Of a DNA stretch of 64,000 nucleotides, positions 1 through 9,717 are shown in pieces. Each line of letters begins with the position of its first letter. Within the stretch, counting starts at the first letter, position 1. The notes beneath the pieces were generated by a model. It worked only from the letters and a program-made list of their open reading frames with translations, was not told where the DNA came from and did no database searches. The stretch is from PXAP01 sp046483315 (GTDB lineage: Bacteria; Bacteroidota; Bacteroidia; Bacteroidales; PUMT01), in NCBI GenBank assembly GCA_046483315.1, contig JAWODJ010000034.1, forward strand, positions 54,069 through 118,068. The letters are read 5' to 3'. The position numbers were made by a program, and so were the translations under genes.

Positions 1-1731
1 AGCAGGGATAAAAATTACAGCTACCTCTCTCTTTACCATACCGGGGAAAATAAATTCATCCGTCTTGCCGATGACGATATGCGTACGATAAATGTTGCAC
101 CAAAGCAGAAATTCGCCCTCGGGATAGCCGACAGGGAGTATGAGTTGCTGGGAGGCATGAGCGGTGAGAACTTTGCCGATATATACATAGTTAACCTTGC
201 AACCGGCGACCGGAAAATGCTGCTTGAAAAGCACAGGATGCTCGGGGGATTCTCCCTTTCTCCCGACGGCGAAAAATTTACCTGGTACAGTGAGGGCAGT
301 TATTATGCATGCACCTTTGCATCGGGACAGTCCGTTAACCTGACCGGAAATATCGCGGCATCTTTTGTTAATGAAGATAATGACCGTAATGTGGAGTTTC
401 CTCCAACACCCTTATGGGGATGGACAAGCGACAGCAGGGAAGTCCTTATAAGGGACAACTGGAACGTATGGAAAATATCAGCCGACGGCAAAAAGTTTAA
501 TAATATCACCCTTGACGGGGAAAGGAACGGAAAGCGCTACCAGTACCGGTTCCGGCTGGATCCTGATGAAGAGGGCATTGATCTCAGGCAGCCGGTATTC
601 ATGAGGGTGTTTGATGAAGGTTCAAAAAAAAGCGGTATAGCACGGATCGCCAGGGGCAGCAGCGGTGCATCACTACTGTTGTGGGACGATGCCACATACG
701 GAGGCCTCAGGAAGGCTAAGAATAACGATATGTATTTCTTCACACGGGAAACGGTTACCGATCCGCCTGATTACTATGCTTCGGCTTCCATTGACCTGGG
801 CGGGCATAAAAAGATCACTGAGACCTTCCCCGAACAGGAAAACTTTACTCTCTCACCCGGATCAAGGCTGATCTCATTTGTAAGTGATAAAGGAGATACT
901 CTCCAGGCGGCTCTCTTTTTGCCTGCAGGGTATGAGGAAGGAGAGCAATACCCTGCTCTGGTTTATATTTATGAAAGACTGACCCGGGGCCTTAACAGCT
1001 ATAGCAGGCCATCCTTCCCGGGCGGAGGGTTCAACCGTGCAATGTACACCAGCAACGGCTATGCCGTGCTGATGCCCGATATAGTTTATCAACTCAACGA
1101 TCCCGGAATGTCGGCGGTATGGTGTGTGCTGCCGGCTGTTGACGCTGCAATCGAAACGGGTATCGTTGACCCTGAAAATATTGCCATTCACGGCCACTCC
1201 TGGGGTGGTTACCAGACATCTTTCCTGATAACACAGACTGACAGGTTCAAAGCTGCTGTTGCAGGTGCGCCGCTTACAAATATGATAAGCATGTACAGCC
1301 TTATATACTGGAACACCGGCAGCACCAACCAGCCCATCTTTGAGAGTAGCCAGGGCAGGCTCACATCCGGATACTGGGACAACTGGAATGCTTTCAAACG
1401 CAATTCCCCCGTCTATTATGCCCAAAATGTAAATACACCGCTGCTGCTGATGCATAATGACAAGGACGGAGCGGTGGACTTTACCCAGGGAATTGAATAT
1501 TACAACACACTGAGAAGGCTTGAAAAACCGGTTATCATGCTTCAGTACGAGGGAGAGAATCACGGATTGCGAAAGACTGCCAACCAGATAGACTATGCCC
1601 TCCGGATGATGGAATTCCTGGATTATTACCTTAAAGGGGAAAATGCACCGGGATGGCTGAAAGAAGGCATTCCACTGCTGGAAATGAAAAAACACCTTGA
1701 AGAACGGCCTGCTGTATTAACTGTGCAATAA
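1..1731 (+). CDS. S9 (prolyl oligopeptidase) family peptidase, 5'-truncated by window edge
   Basis: Serine peptidase of the prolyl oligopeptidase/DPP-IV class, which usually cleaves short peptides in the periplasm. The frame is open from base 1, so the real start lies outside the window; the ATG at 79 is internal. The first half reads as beta-propeller sequence (repeated SPDG-type blades). The last ~270 residues are an alpha/beta hydrolase: nucleophile motif GHSWGGY near 1192-1212, acid in HNDKDG near 1455-1472, and catalytic His in GENHG near 1552-1566, in the order expected for S9. The signal peptide cannot be judged. A terminator follows at 1809. A second S9 peptidase lies at 24902; the two are not close copies. 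Confidence 0.93.
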   Translation, partial: SRDKNYSYLSLYHTGENKFIRLADDDMRTINVAPKQKFALGIADREYELLGGMSGENFADIYIVNLATGDRKMLLEKHRMLGGFSLSPDGEKFTWYSEGSYYACTFASGQSVNLTGNIAASFVNEDNDRNVEFPPTPLWGWTSDSREVLIRDNWNVWKISADGKKFNNITLDGERNGKRYQYRFRLDPDEEGIDLRQPVFMRVFDEGSKKSGIARIARGSSGASLLLWDDATYGGLRKAKNNDMYFFTRETVTDPPDYYASASIDLGGHKKITETFPEQENFTLSPGSRLISFVSDKGDTLQAALFLPAGYEEGEQYPALVYIYERLTRGLNSYSRPSFPGGGFNRAMYTSNGYAVLMPDIVYQLNDPGMSAVWCVLPAVDAAIETGIVDPENIAIHGHSWGGYQTSFLITQTDRFKAAVAGAPLTNMISMYSLIYWNTGSTNQPIFESSQGRLTSGYWDNWNAFKRNSPVYYAQNVNTPLLLMHNDKDGAVDFTQGIEYYNTLRRLEKPVIMLQYEGENHGLRKTANQIDYALRMMEFLDYYLKGENAPGWLKEGIPLLEMKKHLEERPAVLTVQ

Positions 1732-1808
1732 TAAAAGTCAGACGTTAAAATTAAAGGCTGGCTTACATCGGGCTGTTCCCCGAAAGGGAAACATTCAAAA
1801 TTACTGAA

Positions 1809-1842
1809 ACCCGGCAGGAGGAAGATCTGCCGGGTCCTTTTT
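1809..1842 (+). terminator. Rho-independent terminator after S9 peptidase
   Basis: A 9-bp perfect stem, ACCCGGCAG (1809-1817) pairing with CTGCCGGGT (1827-1835), is followed by CCTTTTT. It sits between the plus-strand peptidase and the converging malic enzyme gene. The T-run favours termination of the plus-strand transcript. Confidence 0.8.
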
Positions 1843-1888
1843 AAGTATAACAATCGGGCTGTTTTGAGAAGTTGATGATGTATAAAAA

Positions 1889-4177
1889 TTAAATGTCTGC
1901 AACCTCTCCCCTTTCAATGTCCTGGGCATCAACAACAGCAATGGCTGCCATGTTGACTATCTCGCGTACCGAGCTTTCAATCTGCAGTATATGTATCGGT
2001 TTTCTGATACCTATAAGTATGGGACCTACTGCCTCGGCACCTCCTATCTCCTGCATCATCTTGTATGCAATATTGCCTGAGCTCAGATTTGGGAAAATAA
2101 CCGTATTGATGTCCATGTCTGCCAGTTTGCTGAAAGGAAAGCGGATCTGGCGCATTTCTTTGTTAAAGGCAAAGTTCGCCTGCATCTCACCGTCAACTTT
2201 CAGATCGGGATGATCCCTGTGAAGGATTTCAACAGCCTCATTTACTCTTCGGGGACTGCCTTCTTTGATAGAACCGAAATTTGAATAAGATAACAGGGCT
2301 ATTTTGGGTTCGATATTAAACTTCCTGATAGCGTGTGCAACCAGTAAAGTTGTATCAACCAGGGTTTGTGAAGAGGGCTGAATGTTTACAGTTGCATCGG
2401 CAAAGAAGAAAGGCCCTTTCTTTGTTATCATAAGGTACATACCGGCTATATGCTTCATGGTATTGTTGGTTCCGACTATCTGCAGTGCCGGGCGTATAGT
2501 TTCTGCATACCTGGATGAGAAGCCGGAAAGGAAGGCATCGGCCTCACCCGTTTCAACCATCATAACGCCAAAATAATCACGGTGATACATCTTTTCCAAT
2601 GCTTCATCATAAAGCATGCCCTTTCTCTGTCTGCGCTTATACAGAAGGTTTGCATACCTCTCCCTTCTTTCCTGCTCCTTTTCACTGCGGGGATCAATCA
2701 CGGGAACATCTTCCAGGCGAAGGCAATTTTCTTCAATAAGCCTGCTGATAACCTCCCTGTTTCCAAGAAGAATTGGTTTGGCTATGCCATCAGACAGCAC
2801 CCCCTGTGCAGCCTTCAGTATCTTAAGATTATTAGCTTCGGCAAACACCAGACGTTTTGGATTCTGCCTGGCTTTCTCCATTACCGACCTCAGTAGCTGG
2901 TTGTCAAATCCCAGCCTCCTGTTAAGCTCCATCCTGTAAGCATCCCAGTCGGTAATCCTGCTACGGGCCACTCCGGTGTCGACCGCAGCTTTGGCAACTG
3001 CCGACGAAACCCTTGCAATCAACCTTGGATCAAGAGGTTTCGGAATAAGGTATTCACGGCCAAATGTAAGGTTCTCCAATCCGTATGCCTTATTAACATC
3101 ATCAGGCACCAGCTCCTTGGCAAGCGTTGCCAGGGCATTGCATGCAGCAATCTTCATCTCTTCATTTATTGTAGATGCTTTCACATCCAGTGCCCCCCTG
3201 AAAATAAACGGAAATCCAAGAACATTATTTACCTGGTTGGGATAATCCGACCGCCCGGTGGCCATTATAACATCGTCCCTGGCACTCAGTGCTTCTTCAT
3301 ATGATATCTCAGGTGTGGGATTTGCCATGGCAAAAACAACCGGATTATCTGCCATACTCCTTACCATATCCCTGCTTACTATGTTTCCGACAGAAAGACC
3401 CAGAAAAAGATCTGCCCCTTCCATAGCTTCGGAAAGGGTGCGTGCCCTGGTGGCAGAAACAAACTGCTTCTTGATGTTGTTAAGATCTTTGCGGTCTTTA
3501 TGTAAAACACCTTTGCTGTCAAGCATAATAAGATTTTCTGGTTTTATCCCCAGAGAAAAATAAAACCTGGTACACGATACTGCCGAGGCGCCGGCACCAT
3601 TAACCACAACCTTAAGGTCAGATATATTCTTCCCGTTAATGTCAAGGGCATTTAACAGGGCAGCACCTGATATGATAGCAGTACCGTGCTGATCGTCATG
3701 AAAAACAGGAATATCCAGTTCCTTCTTAAGCCTGTCCTCAATCTCAAAACATTCGGGCGCCTTTATATCTTCAAGGTTGATCCCTCCGAATGTGGGAGAA
3801 ATTGCTTTTACAATCTCTATCAGTTTCTCTGTATCTTTGCAATCCACCTCAATATCAAACACATCAACATCGGCAAAAACCTTGAATAACAAGCCCTTAC
3901 CTTCCATAACCGGTTTGCCGGCAAGTGCCCCTATGTCGCCAAGGCCAAGTACGGCAGTGCCATTGGAAACAACGGCTACAAGATTGCCTTTTGCTGTATA
4001 TTTATATGCATCCTCCGGGTTTTTCTGAATTTCCTTGCATGGTTCGGCCACTCCGGGAGTATAGGCCATAGATAGATCACGTTGCGTACTGTAGGGTTTG
4101 GTAGGAATAACTTCGATCTTTCCGGGCTTTCCTTTACAGTGATAGTTCAATGATGCCTGTCTGCTTATTTTTGCCAT
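1889..4177 (-). CDS. maeB: NADP-dependent malic enzyme fused to phosphotransacetylase-like domain
   Basis: Oxidative decarboxylation of malate to pyruvate with reduction of NADP; cytoplasmic, central carbon metabolism. At 762 residues it has the size of MaeB-type enzymes. Residues ~1-410 hold the malic and NAD(P)-binding domains, including YTPGVAEPC near the N-terminus, DDQHGTA, and a nucleotide-binding segment VVNGAGASA. Residues ~425-762 form a phosphate acetyl/butyryltransferase-like domain (FAEANNLKIL at its start, SYSNFGS later), which in MaeB proteins is generally regulatory rather than catalytic. Starts with ATG. It lies downstream of pdxA on the same strand, with a 94-bp gap. In several Bacteroidota a malic enzyme gene neighbours ruvA-sprA; here it is about 50 kb away. 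Confidence 0.95.
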   Translation of the reverse strand: MAKISRQASLNYHCKGKPGKIEVIPTKPYSTQRDLSMAYTPGVAEPCKEIQKNPEDAYKYTAKGNLVAVVSNGTAVLGLGDIGALAGKPVMEGKGLLFKVFADVDVFDIEVDCKDTEKLIEIVKAISPTFGGINLEDIKAPECFEIEDRLKKELDIPVFHDDQHGTAIISGAALLNALDINGKNISDLKVVVNGAGASAVSCTRFYFSLGIKPENLIMLDSKGVLHKDRKDLNNIKKQFVSATRARTLSEAMEGADLFLGLSVGNIVSRDMVRSMADNPVVFAMANPTPEISYEEALSARDDVIMATGRSDYPNQVNNVLGFPFIFRGALDVKASTINEEMKIAACNALATLAKELVPDDVNKAYGLENLTFGREYLIPKPLDPRLIARVSSAVAKAAVDTGVARSRITDWDAYRMELNRRLGFDNQLLRSVMEKARQNPKRLVFAEANNLKILKAAQGVLSDGIAKPILLGNREVISRLIEENCLRLEDVPVIDPRSEKEQERRERYANLLYKRRQRKGMLYDEALEKMYHRDYFGVMMVETGEADAFLSGFSSRYAETIRPALQIVGTNNTMKHIAGMYLMITKKGPFFFADATVNIQPSSQTLVDTTLLVAHAIRKFNIEPKIALLSYSNFGSIKEGSPRRVNEAVEILHRDHPDLKVDGEMQANFAFNKEMRQIRFPFSKLADMDINTVIFPNLSSGNIAYKMMQEIGGAEAVGPILIGIRKPIHILQIESSVREIVNMAAIAVVDAQDIERGEVADI

Positions 4178-4271
4178 AGGTGAAAGAGATTAGTAAGTTA
4201 TACATATACTGTTTATTAAATAACATGGTAATCATAATCAGAAGACAAAAAAATAAAAAGAGATATATACC

Positions 4272-5327
4272 TTACATGCTGTCATCCAACCCTTCAGTGT
4301 CAACTGACCCGTCAACAAGCTCGTCATAAGCTTTCCTGTTTTTGAAAACATCACAGGCCAGGTAAATGGCATGCCTGAAAGGATCGGGAGAAGCAAGGCC
4401 TTTACCTGCAATCTCAAAAGCAGTACCGTGGGCAGGAGATGTACGTACCACCGATAAACCAGCCGTAAAATTAACACCTGTCTCAAATGCAATTGCCTTG
4501 AAGGGTGCCAGGCCCTGGTCATGATACATGGCAAGCACAACATCAAATCTGGTATTGTTATCTGATGCAAAAAATCCATCTGCCGGAAATGGCCCCAGGG
4601 CCATAATCTTCTCTTTCCTGGCCAGCTCCAGTGCAGGCAGAATTATGCGGCTCTCTTCATCTCCTATAAGACCATCCTCTCCTGCATGAGGATTCAGTCC
4701 AAGCACAGCAATCCTGGGCTTTCTTATTCCAAAATCCCTGATCATCGATGTATTTAAAAGGCGTAATTTAGACAGGACCATTTCATCAGACAGGAGTCCG
4801 GGAACCTGTGAAACAGGCACATGGCCGGTGGCAACGGCAACCCTCATTATTTTGCTTACCATCACCATAATAACATCACTCGCATCAAAACTATGAGCCA
4901 GGTATTCTGTATGACCACGGAACGGAAATTTGTCTGACTGAATGTTGAATTTATTTATCGGACCTGTTACAATCACATCAATAATGCCATTCTTAAGATC
5001 ACTTACCGCACAATCAAGGGATTTCACCGATGCTTCTCCTGCCATTTCCGTGGATTTTCCCAGCTCAACCCTGATATTCTCATCAAGGCAGTCCACTATA
5101 TTAACACTTTTCGGATTGGCTTCAATGGCGGTTTTTATATTATTAAAGCTGAAATTATTGATGTTAAGCGCCTTACGGTGATACGCGCCAACCTTGGGTG
5201 ACCCGTATACTATCGGAGTGCAGAAATCAAGCATTTTATTATCTGCAAGGGCTTTAATTATTACCTCATAGCTAATCCCGTTAATGTCGCCCTGAGTTAT
5301 GCCAACCCGTATTTTAGTAGTATCCAT
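4272..5327 (-). CDS. pdxA: 4-hydroxythreonine-4-phosphate dehydrogenase
   Basis: PdxA oxidises 4-phospho-hydroxy-L-threonine, which decarboxylates to 3-amino-2-oxopropyl phosphate, in pyridoxal 5'-phosphate synthesis (DXP-dependent route). The protein starts VGITQGDINGI, and carries RGHTEYLAH, GLNPHAGEDG, a metal/substrate segment MYHDQGLAPFKA and TSPAHGTAF, all hallmarks of the family. I chose the ATG at 5327 (351 aa); the frame extends to a TTG at 5339 but adds only four residues. It is flanked on the same strand by pepA upstream (66-bp gap) and maeB downstream. No other pdx gene is in the window. Confidence 0.95.
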   Translation of the reverse strand: MDTTKIRVGITQGDINGISYEVIIKALADNKMLDFCTPIVYGSPKVGAYHRKALNINNFSFNNIKTAIEANPKSVNIVDCLDENIRVELGKSTEMAGEASVKSLDCAVSDLKNGIIDVIVTGPINKFNIQSDKFPFRGHTEYLAHSFDASDVIMVMVSKIMRVAVATGHVPVSQVPGLLSDEMVLSKLRLLNTSMIRDFGIRKPRIAVLGLNPHAGEDGLIGDEESRIILPALELARKEKIMALGPFPADGFFASDNNTRFDVVLAMYHDQGLAPFKAIAFETGVNFTAGLSVVRTSPAHGTAFEIAGKGLASPDPFRHAIYLACDVFKNRKAYDELVDGSVDTEGLDDSM

Positions 5328-5393
5328 GGTTGAAAACAATTATTTCAGTTTCAATATCGCGTATATTAAATACCTGCTTAAATATAAAGTATA

Positions 5394-6845
5394 TCAATTA
5401 CCGCTCTTGCCGGAATATTTCCGGAAAAAATCAAATAACAGCCTCACGCCGTAACCGGTTCCCCCTTTTGTTTTGTAGGCATCGGCAGTATGAATGAAGG
5501 CAGGGCCGGCAATATCAAGGTGTATCCAGGGAAATGATGTGAAATGCTCAAGAAACTTTCCCGCAGTTATGGTTCCTGCCTCCTTGCCCCCTATATTTTT
5601 AATATCTGCAACATCGGATTTTAACATTTCCCGGTATTCATCCCAGAGAGGAAACTCCACAAGCCGCTCATGAGTTGAAAATCCGCTCTCCTCAAGAGCA
5701 TGATACCACTTCTCAGCAGATTTCTGCATTGCGACCATTCCCTGTACTCCTATTGCAGCAGCTGCAGAACCTGTCAGTGTGGCAATATCTATTACCAGTG
5801 CAGGATCATATTGTGCTGACCAACTCAGTGCGTCACCTAAAAGAAGCCTGCCCTCAGCATCAGTATTCATAACTTCCACTGTGGTTCCGTCATACATGGT
5901 TATTATGTCGCCGGGGACTATTGCATTGCCATCCGGCCTGTTATCTGTTGCAGGCACAAGTCCTATAACATGAACAGGAAGCCTGCAACTGGCAATGGAA
6001 TAAAGGGTGCCGGCAACAACAGCTGCGCCGGCCATATCACATTTCATATAATCCATACTGTTAGCTGTAGGCTTAAGGCTCAAACCGCCTGTATCATAAA
6101 CCACTCCCTTTCCCACCAGAACAAACGGTTTATCGTTTATACTCTTTTCGGGCTTCCATTCCAGCACAGAAAAAGTGGGAGGATCAATGCTGCCGCGGTT
6201 CACTGCAAGAAGGCCTCCCATCCTGAGACTCTCAATCTTCGGTTTGTTCATAACTTCAACCGAAAAACCTGCACGAGCTCCGAGTGCCTCAATTCTTTCG
6301 GCCAGGCCTACAGCATTGAGATGTGACAGGGGTTCATTGACCAGGTCACGTGCAATGTAAACCGCCTCACACAATATCCGGATCTTTTCAATATCATCAT
6401 CCTGCAAATATGAAGAAAACAGTGATATTGCAGGGGGAAACACGGATTTCCCTGCAGGTACGGTCATATATTTATCGAACCGGTAATTACTCAGAACAAG
6501 TCCCTCCACAAAAGCAAGGATCAGTTCAGGATCATTAACAAGGTCAGCAGCCAGCAGTCCGTTATGATCTTTATCCTTAATAATTGAAAAAACCCGGGAA
6601 GACAGTTTTCTGATATTCTCCAGCTGGCCGGGATAGGACCTGCTTTCATCATTTATCACCAGGCAGGTATATCCGCTGAGTTTATCTATAAATATAATAT
6701 CATCACCTTTATTGATCCTGCTTTTTACATGAGCCAGTTCGGAGTCATTGAATCCGCAAATTGAAAAATCGCCCGACTTCCCTGCAATATATATGGCAGG
6801 AAACCGGCCGGATATTTCGTCTGTTTTTATAAACCGGGTTTGCAT
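5394..6845 (-). CDS. pepA: Leucyl aminopeptidase (M17 family)
   Basis: Cytosolic dinuclear-metal aminopeptidase that removes N-terminal residues from peptides. 483 residues, normal for M17. The C-terminal catalytic half shows VGKGVVYDTGG, the metal-binding KCDMAGAA, and the family signature NTDAEGRLLLGDAL; downstream IATLTGSA and a GGKEAGTITAG segment are also typical. The N-terminal ~150 residues are the more variable regulatory domain. ATG start. It is separated from groEL by a strong bidirectional terminator at 6991-7026, so it is likely its own transcript or forms a unit with pdxA. Confidence 0.95.
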   Translation of the reverse strand: MQTRFIKTDEISGRFPAIYIAGKSGDFSICGFNDSELAHVKSRINKGDDIIFIDKLSGYTCLVINDESRSYPGQLENIRKLSSRVFSIIKDKDHNGLLAADLVNDPELILAFVEGLVLSNYRFDKYMTVPAGKSVFPPAISLFSSYLQDDDIEKIRILCEAVYIARDLVNEPLSHLNAVGLAERIEALGARAGFSVEVMNKPKIESLRMGGLLAVNRGSIDPPTFSVLEWKPEKSINDKPFVLVGKGVVYDTGGLSLKPTANSMDYMKCDMAGAAVVAGTLYSIASCRLPVHVIGLVPATDNRPDGNAIVPGDIITMYDGTTVEVMNTDAEGRLLLGDALSWSAQYDPALVIDIATLTGSAAAAIGVQGMVAMQKSAEKWYHALEESGFSTHERLVEFPLWDEYREMLKSDVADIKNIGGKEAGTITAGKFLEHFTSFPWIHLDIAGPAFIHTADAYKTKGGTGYGVRLLFDFFRKYSGKSGN

Positions 6846-6990
6846 TTTAACGTATTGGATTACCTTGTTTATCCTGAAGATATCATAAATAGCAGTACCT
6901 CCGGGAAAAAGAATATTAAAAACATAAAGTTAATTGATTTTCGCCGGATTTCTAACCCGTGTCATGAAATACTTCCAATAATGAAGGTAC

Positions 6991-7026
6991 AAAAAAACCC
7001 CTTCCTGCCAGGAAGGGGTTTTTTTA
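6991..7026. terminator. Bidirectional Rho-independent terminator between groEL and pepA
   Basis: Stem AACCCCTTCCTG / CAGGAAGGGGTT with a very short loop, flanked by an A-run on one side and a T-run on the other (AAAAAAA...TTTTTTT). It lies directly downstream of groEL on the minus strand and should end the groESL transcript. Confidence 0.88.
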
Positions 7027-7043
7027 TAAAAATAAATCCTGAA

Positions 7044-8684
7044 TTACATCATTCCGCCCATACCGCCTCCCATACCGGGATTCATAGGTGGCATATCAGG
7101 CTTATCTTCCTTTTCTTCCACAATGACACATTCGGTTGTAAGGAACATACCTGCAACGGAACCAGCATTTTCAAGAGCAATACGGGTTACTTTCGTGGGA
7201 TCTATCACTCCCGACTCATAAAGGTTTTCATATTTATCAGTGAAGGCGTTGTATCCGAAATCATCTTTGCCCTCCTTAACACGCTGTACAACTATGGATC
7301 CTTCCTGCCCGGCATTTTCTACGATCAAACGCAACGGCTCTTCTATTGCTCTTCTGACAATTGCAATACCGGTATTCTGATCGTCATTTTCACCTGTAAG
7401 TTTGGCAAGCGAATCAATTGCCCTCAGGTAAGCAACACCACCACCGGGTACTATTCCCTCTTCCACTGCTGCACGTGTGGCACTGAGTGCGTCATCAACA
7501 AGGTCTTTTTTAGATTTCATCTCAACCTCTGAAGCTGCTCCGATATAAAGAACTGCAACTCCGCCTGCCAGCTTTGCAAGACGTTCCTGAAGCTTTTCCT
7601 TATCATAGTCAGATGTGGTGCTTTCAATCTGAACCTTGATCTGCTTGATCCTGGCCTCGATATTTGATTTTTCACCTTTTCCGTTAACAACAGTTGTATT
7701 TTCTTTATCAATCACAATTTTTTCTGCCTCACCAAGAAGATCCATGGTAGCCGATTCCAGCTTGAGACCTTTCTCTTCTGAAATAACTGTTCCGCCGGTA
7801 AGTATGGCAATATCCTCCAGCATTTCCTTCCTTCTGTCACCAAATCCGGGAGCCTTGACAGCTGCAATTTTCAAAGAACCCCTGAGCTTGTTCACCACAA
7901 GGGTGGCAAGAGCTTCACCATCAACATCCTCAGAAATAATTACCAGTGGGCGACCTGCCTGGGCAACCGGTTCAAGAACTGGCATAAGGTCTTTCATGGT
8001 TGATATTTTCTTGTCTGACAGGAGAATATAGGGGTTTTCCATAACGCTCTCCATCTTGTCGGTGTCTGTAATAAAATATGGTGATATATAACCACGGTCA
8101 AACTGCATACCTTCAACAACCTCAACAGTTGTTTCAGTTCCTTTTGCCTCCTCAACAGTAATAACACCTTCTTTTTTCACCTTGCCCATAGCTTCTGCTA
8201 TCAGTTTTCCTATGGAAGGATCGTTGTTGGCAGAAATTGCAGCCACCTGCTCAATCTTGTTTATATCATCACCAACTGTTTTGCTCTGTTTCTGCAGACT
8301 TTCAATGACTTTTCCGACAGCGAGGTCTATTCCGCGCTTCAGGTCCATCGGGTTTGCACCTGCAGTAACATTCTTTAACCCTACACTCATAATTGACTGG
8401 GCAAGAATGGTTGCTGTTGTGGTTCCGTCTCCTGCCTGGTCGGCTGTTTTTGATGCTACATCCTTAACCATTTGCGCACCCATGTTTTCATAAGGATCGG
8501 AAAGCTCTATCTCCTTTGCAACGCTCACACCGTCTTTTGTTATCTGGGGCGCACCGAATTTTTTATCGATAACCACATTGCGGCCCTTGGGGCCAAGAGT
8601 TACCTTAACTGCATCGGTAAGTGCGTCTACACCCTTTTTGAGAAGGGTTCTGGCTTCAATATTGTATTTAATCTCTTTTGACAT
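7044..8684 (-). CDS. groEL: Chaperonin GroEL (Hsp60)
   Basis: ATP-dependent 14-mer folding chamber working with GroES in the cytosol. 546 residues, full length. ATP-binding signatures VTLGPKGRNVV and GDGTTTATILAQSI are present, as are the GGVAVLYIGAASEVEMKEK-type equatorial segment, VPGGGVAYLRA and the flexible C-terminal GGM tail ending GGMGGMM. It is 42 bp downstream of groES and clearly co-transcribed; the terminator at 6991-7026 follows. Single copy within the window. Confidence 0.99.
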   Translation of the reverse strand: MSKEIKYNIEARTLLKKGVDALTDAVKVTLGPKGRNVVIDKKFGAPQITKDGVSVAKEIELSDPYENMGAQMVKDVASKTADQAGDGTTTATILAQSIMSVGLKNVTAGANPMDLKRGIDLAVGKVIESLQKQSKTVGDDINKIEQVAAISANNDPSIGKLIAEAMGKVKKEGVITVEEAKGTETTVEVVEGMQFDRGYISPYFITDTDKMESVMENPYILLSDKKISTMKDLMPVLEPVAQAGRPLVIISEDVDGEALATLVVNKLRGSLKIAAVKAPGFGDRRKEMLEDIAILTGGTVISEEKGLKLESATMDLLGEAEKIVIDKENTTVVNGKGEKSNIEARIKQIKVQIESTTSDYDKEKLQERLAKLAGGVAVLYIGAASEVEMKSKKDLVDDALSATRAAVEEGIVPGGGVAYLRAIDSLAKLTGENDDQNTGIAIVRRAIEEPLRLIVENAGQEGSIVVQRVKEGKDDFGYNAFTDKYENLYESGVIDPTKVTRIALENAGSVAGMFLTTECVIVEEKEDKPDMPPMNPGMGGGMGGMM

Positions 8685-8726
8685 TTTAATTATTGTTTTA
8701 ATTGGGTTTAACGATTCTATTAATTT

Positions 8727-9008
8727 TTACTTCTCTATCAGTAGAATATCATCTTCACGCATAATCAGGTAATCCTTACCGTCAAATTTGATTTCAGTTC
8801 CTGCATACTTTCCATAGAGTACGACATCACCGGCTTTTACAGTCATCGGGTCATCTTTTTTACCTTCGCCAACTGCTACTATGGTTCCCTTTTGCGGCTT
8901 TTCCTGAGCAGATTCAGGTATAATAATCCCGCTTGAGGTTTTTACCTCTGCTTCATGGGGTTCGACAAGCACTCTGTCTTTCAGTGGTGTTAGCTTTATT
9001 TCAGCCAT
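8727..9008 (-). CDS. groES: Co-chaperonin GroES (Hsp10)
   Basis: 93-residue lid of the GroEL chamber. The N-terminal LKDRVLVEP, the mobile-loop region KTSSGIIIP and the C-terminal DILLIEK are diagnostic. It is first gene of the groES-groEL operon; ATG start. Upstream (9046-9075) a TTGGCA / TAGCAA pair resembles a housekeeping-type promoter. No CIRCE inverted repeat was found in the leader. Confidence 0.98.
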   Translation of the reverse strand: MAEIKLTPLKDRVLVEPHEAEVKTSSGIIIPESAQEKPQKGTIVAVGEGKKDDPMTVKAGDVVLYGKYAGTEIKFDGKDYLIMREDDILLIEK

Positions 9009-9045
9009 TTTTTCAAATTTTATTGGTTAAACATATATTAATAGT

Positions 9046-9075
9046 TTGCTACCCACTGAACATATTTTATGCCAA
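9046..9075 (-). promoter_or_regulatory. Candidate groESL promoter
   Basis: On the minus strand TTTGGCA (ending at 9070) is followed, 18 bp later, by TAGCAAAC (from 9051). The upstream element fits the Bacteroidota -33 TTTG; the downstream element does not match TAnnTTTG. This may be a stress-type or merely weak promoter. The 303-bp gap between groES and secG contains this element and the secG terminator and no gene. Confidence 0.35.
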
Positions 9076-9220
9076 ATAATAAAAAGAGCCTGTTAGAACG
9101 TCCGGCAAATCAAAAAATGACAAACTTACCGGATACTGACAGGGGAGTGACAATAAATTCCAATGGTATTATCTTGATTTTTTGATCGTTATAAGTTGAA
9201 TCAGTTTGTGACAGTCAAAA

Positions 9221-9262
9221 AAAAAGAGTGTCAGAATCAAATGACATACTGACACTCTTTTT
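9221..9262 (-). terminator. Terminator of the secG operon
   Basis: A 13-bp perfect stem, AAAAGAGTGTCAG with CTGACACTCTTTT, and a 14-nt loop. It lies 50 bp downstream of secG on the minus strand and ends in an A/T-rich tract, T-rich on both strands, so it may act in both directions. Confidence 0.85.
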
Positions 9263-9311
9263 AAAATATCCTGAAATATAATATCTGCAAATATGAAAAG
9301 GAATAACAATA

Positions 9312-9680
9312 TTAATCCTGATCTTCTTCGACAGGTGGCAGGGTTTCCAGATCGTCAGGCACATCAGGAACCGACGTTGGGAATGAAGGCATAGCTGAAG
9401 GATCTATTGTCTGTTCAATCTGATCCTCTATAAGTGAGCGCTCTGCTTCCACCTCACCCCGCGGGATTGTTGCTGAAGCCAATATACTGAGAAAAACAAG
9501 GCTTGCTGCCAGTGTCCATGTTGCTTTTTCAAGGAAGTCAGCAGTTTTCCGGACACCCATAACCTGGTTTGAAGCTGAAAAGTTAGCCGCCAGTCCCCCG
9601 CCCTTGGAATTCTGCACAAGCACTATCAAAACAAGAAGGACCGCCGCAATAAATATCAATACTGTAATAAAGGTAAACAT
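9312..9680 (-). CDS. secG: Preprotein translocase subunit SecG
   Basis: Small inner-membrane partner of SecYE. 122 residues: first membrane helix ~3-22, a conserved NSKGGGLAANF loop, second helix ~52-71, then an acidic, proline-rich tail (~50 residues) typical of Bacteroidota SecG. Last gene of the minus-strand operon sigma-54 regulator-lptE-TPR protein-secG; the gap to the upstream gene is 37 bp. A terminator follows at 9221-9262. Confidence 0.95.
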   Translation of the reverse strand: MFTFITVLIFIAAVLLVLIVLVQNSKGGGLAANFSASNQVMGVRKTADFLEKATWTLAASLVFLSILASATIPRGEVEAERSLIEDQIEQTIDPSAMPSFPTSVPDVPDDLETLPPVEEDQD

Positions 9681-9717
9681 AGCTGCTAATAATTATTTAA
9701 TTATCTTCTCTCTTTTG

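Noticed and set aside
874..1695. Long minus-strand ORF (273 residues) antisense to the S9 peptidase
   Set aside because: It is a shadow of the peptidase frame, with no recognisable domain and cysteine/histidine-rich random-looking composition.
1771..1795. GTTCCCC/GGGAAAC short palindrome before the first terminator
   Set aside because: Weak and without T-run; the stronger stem at 1809 explains termination.
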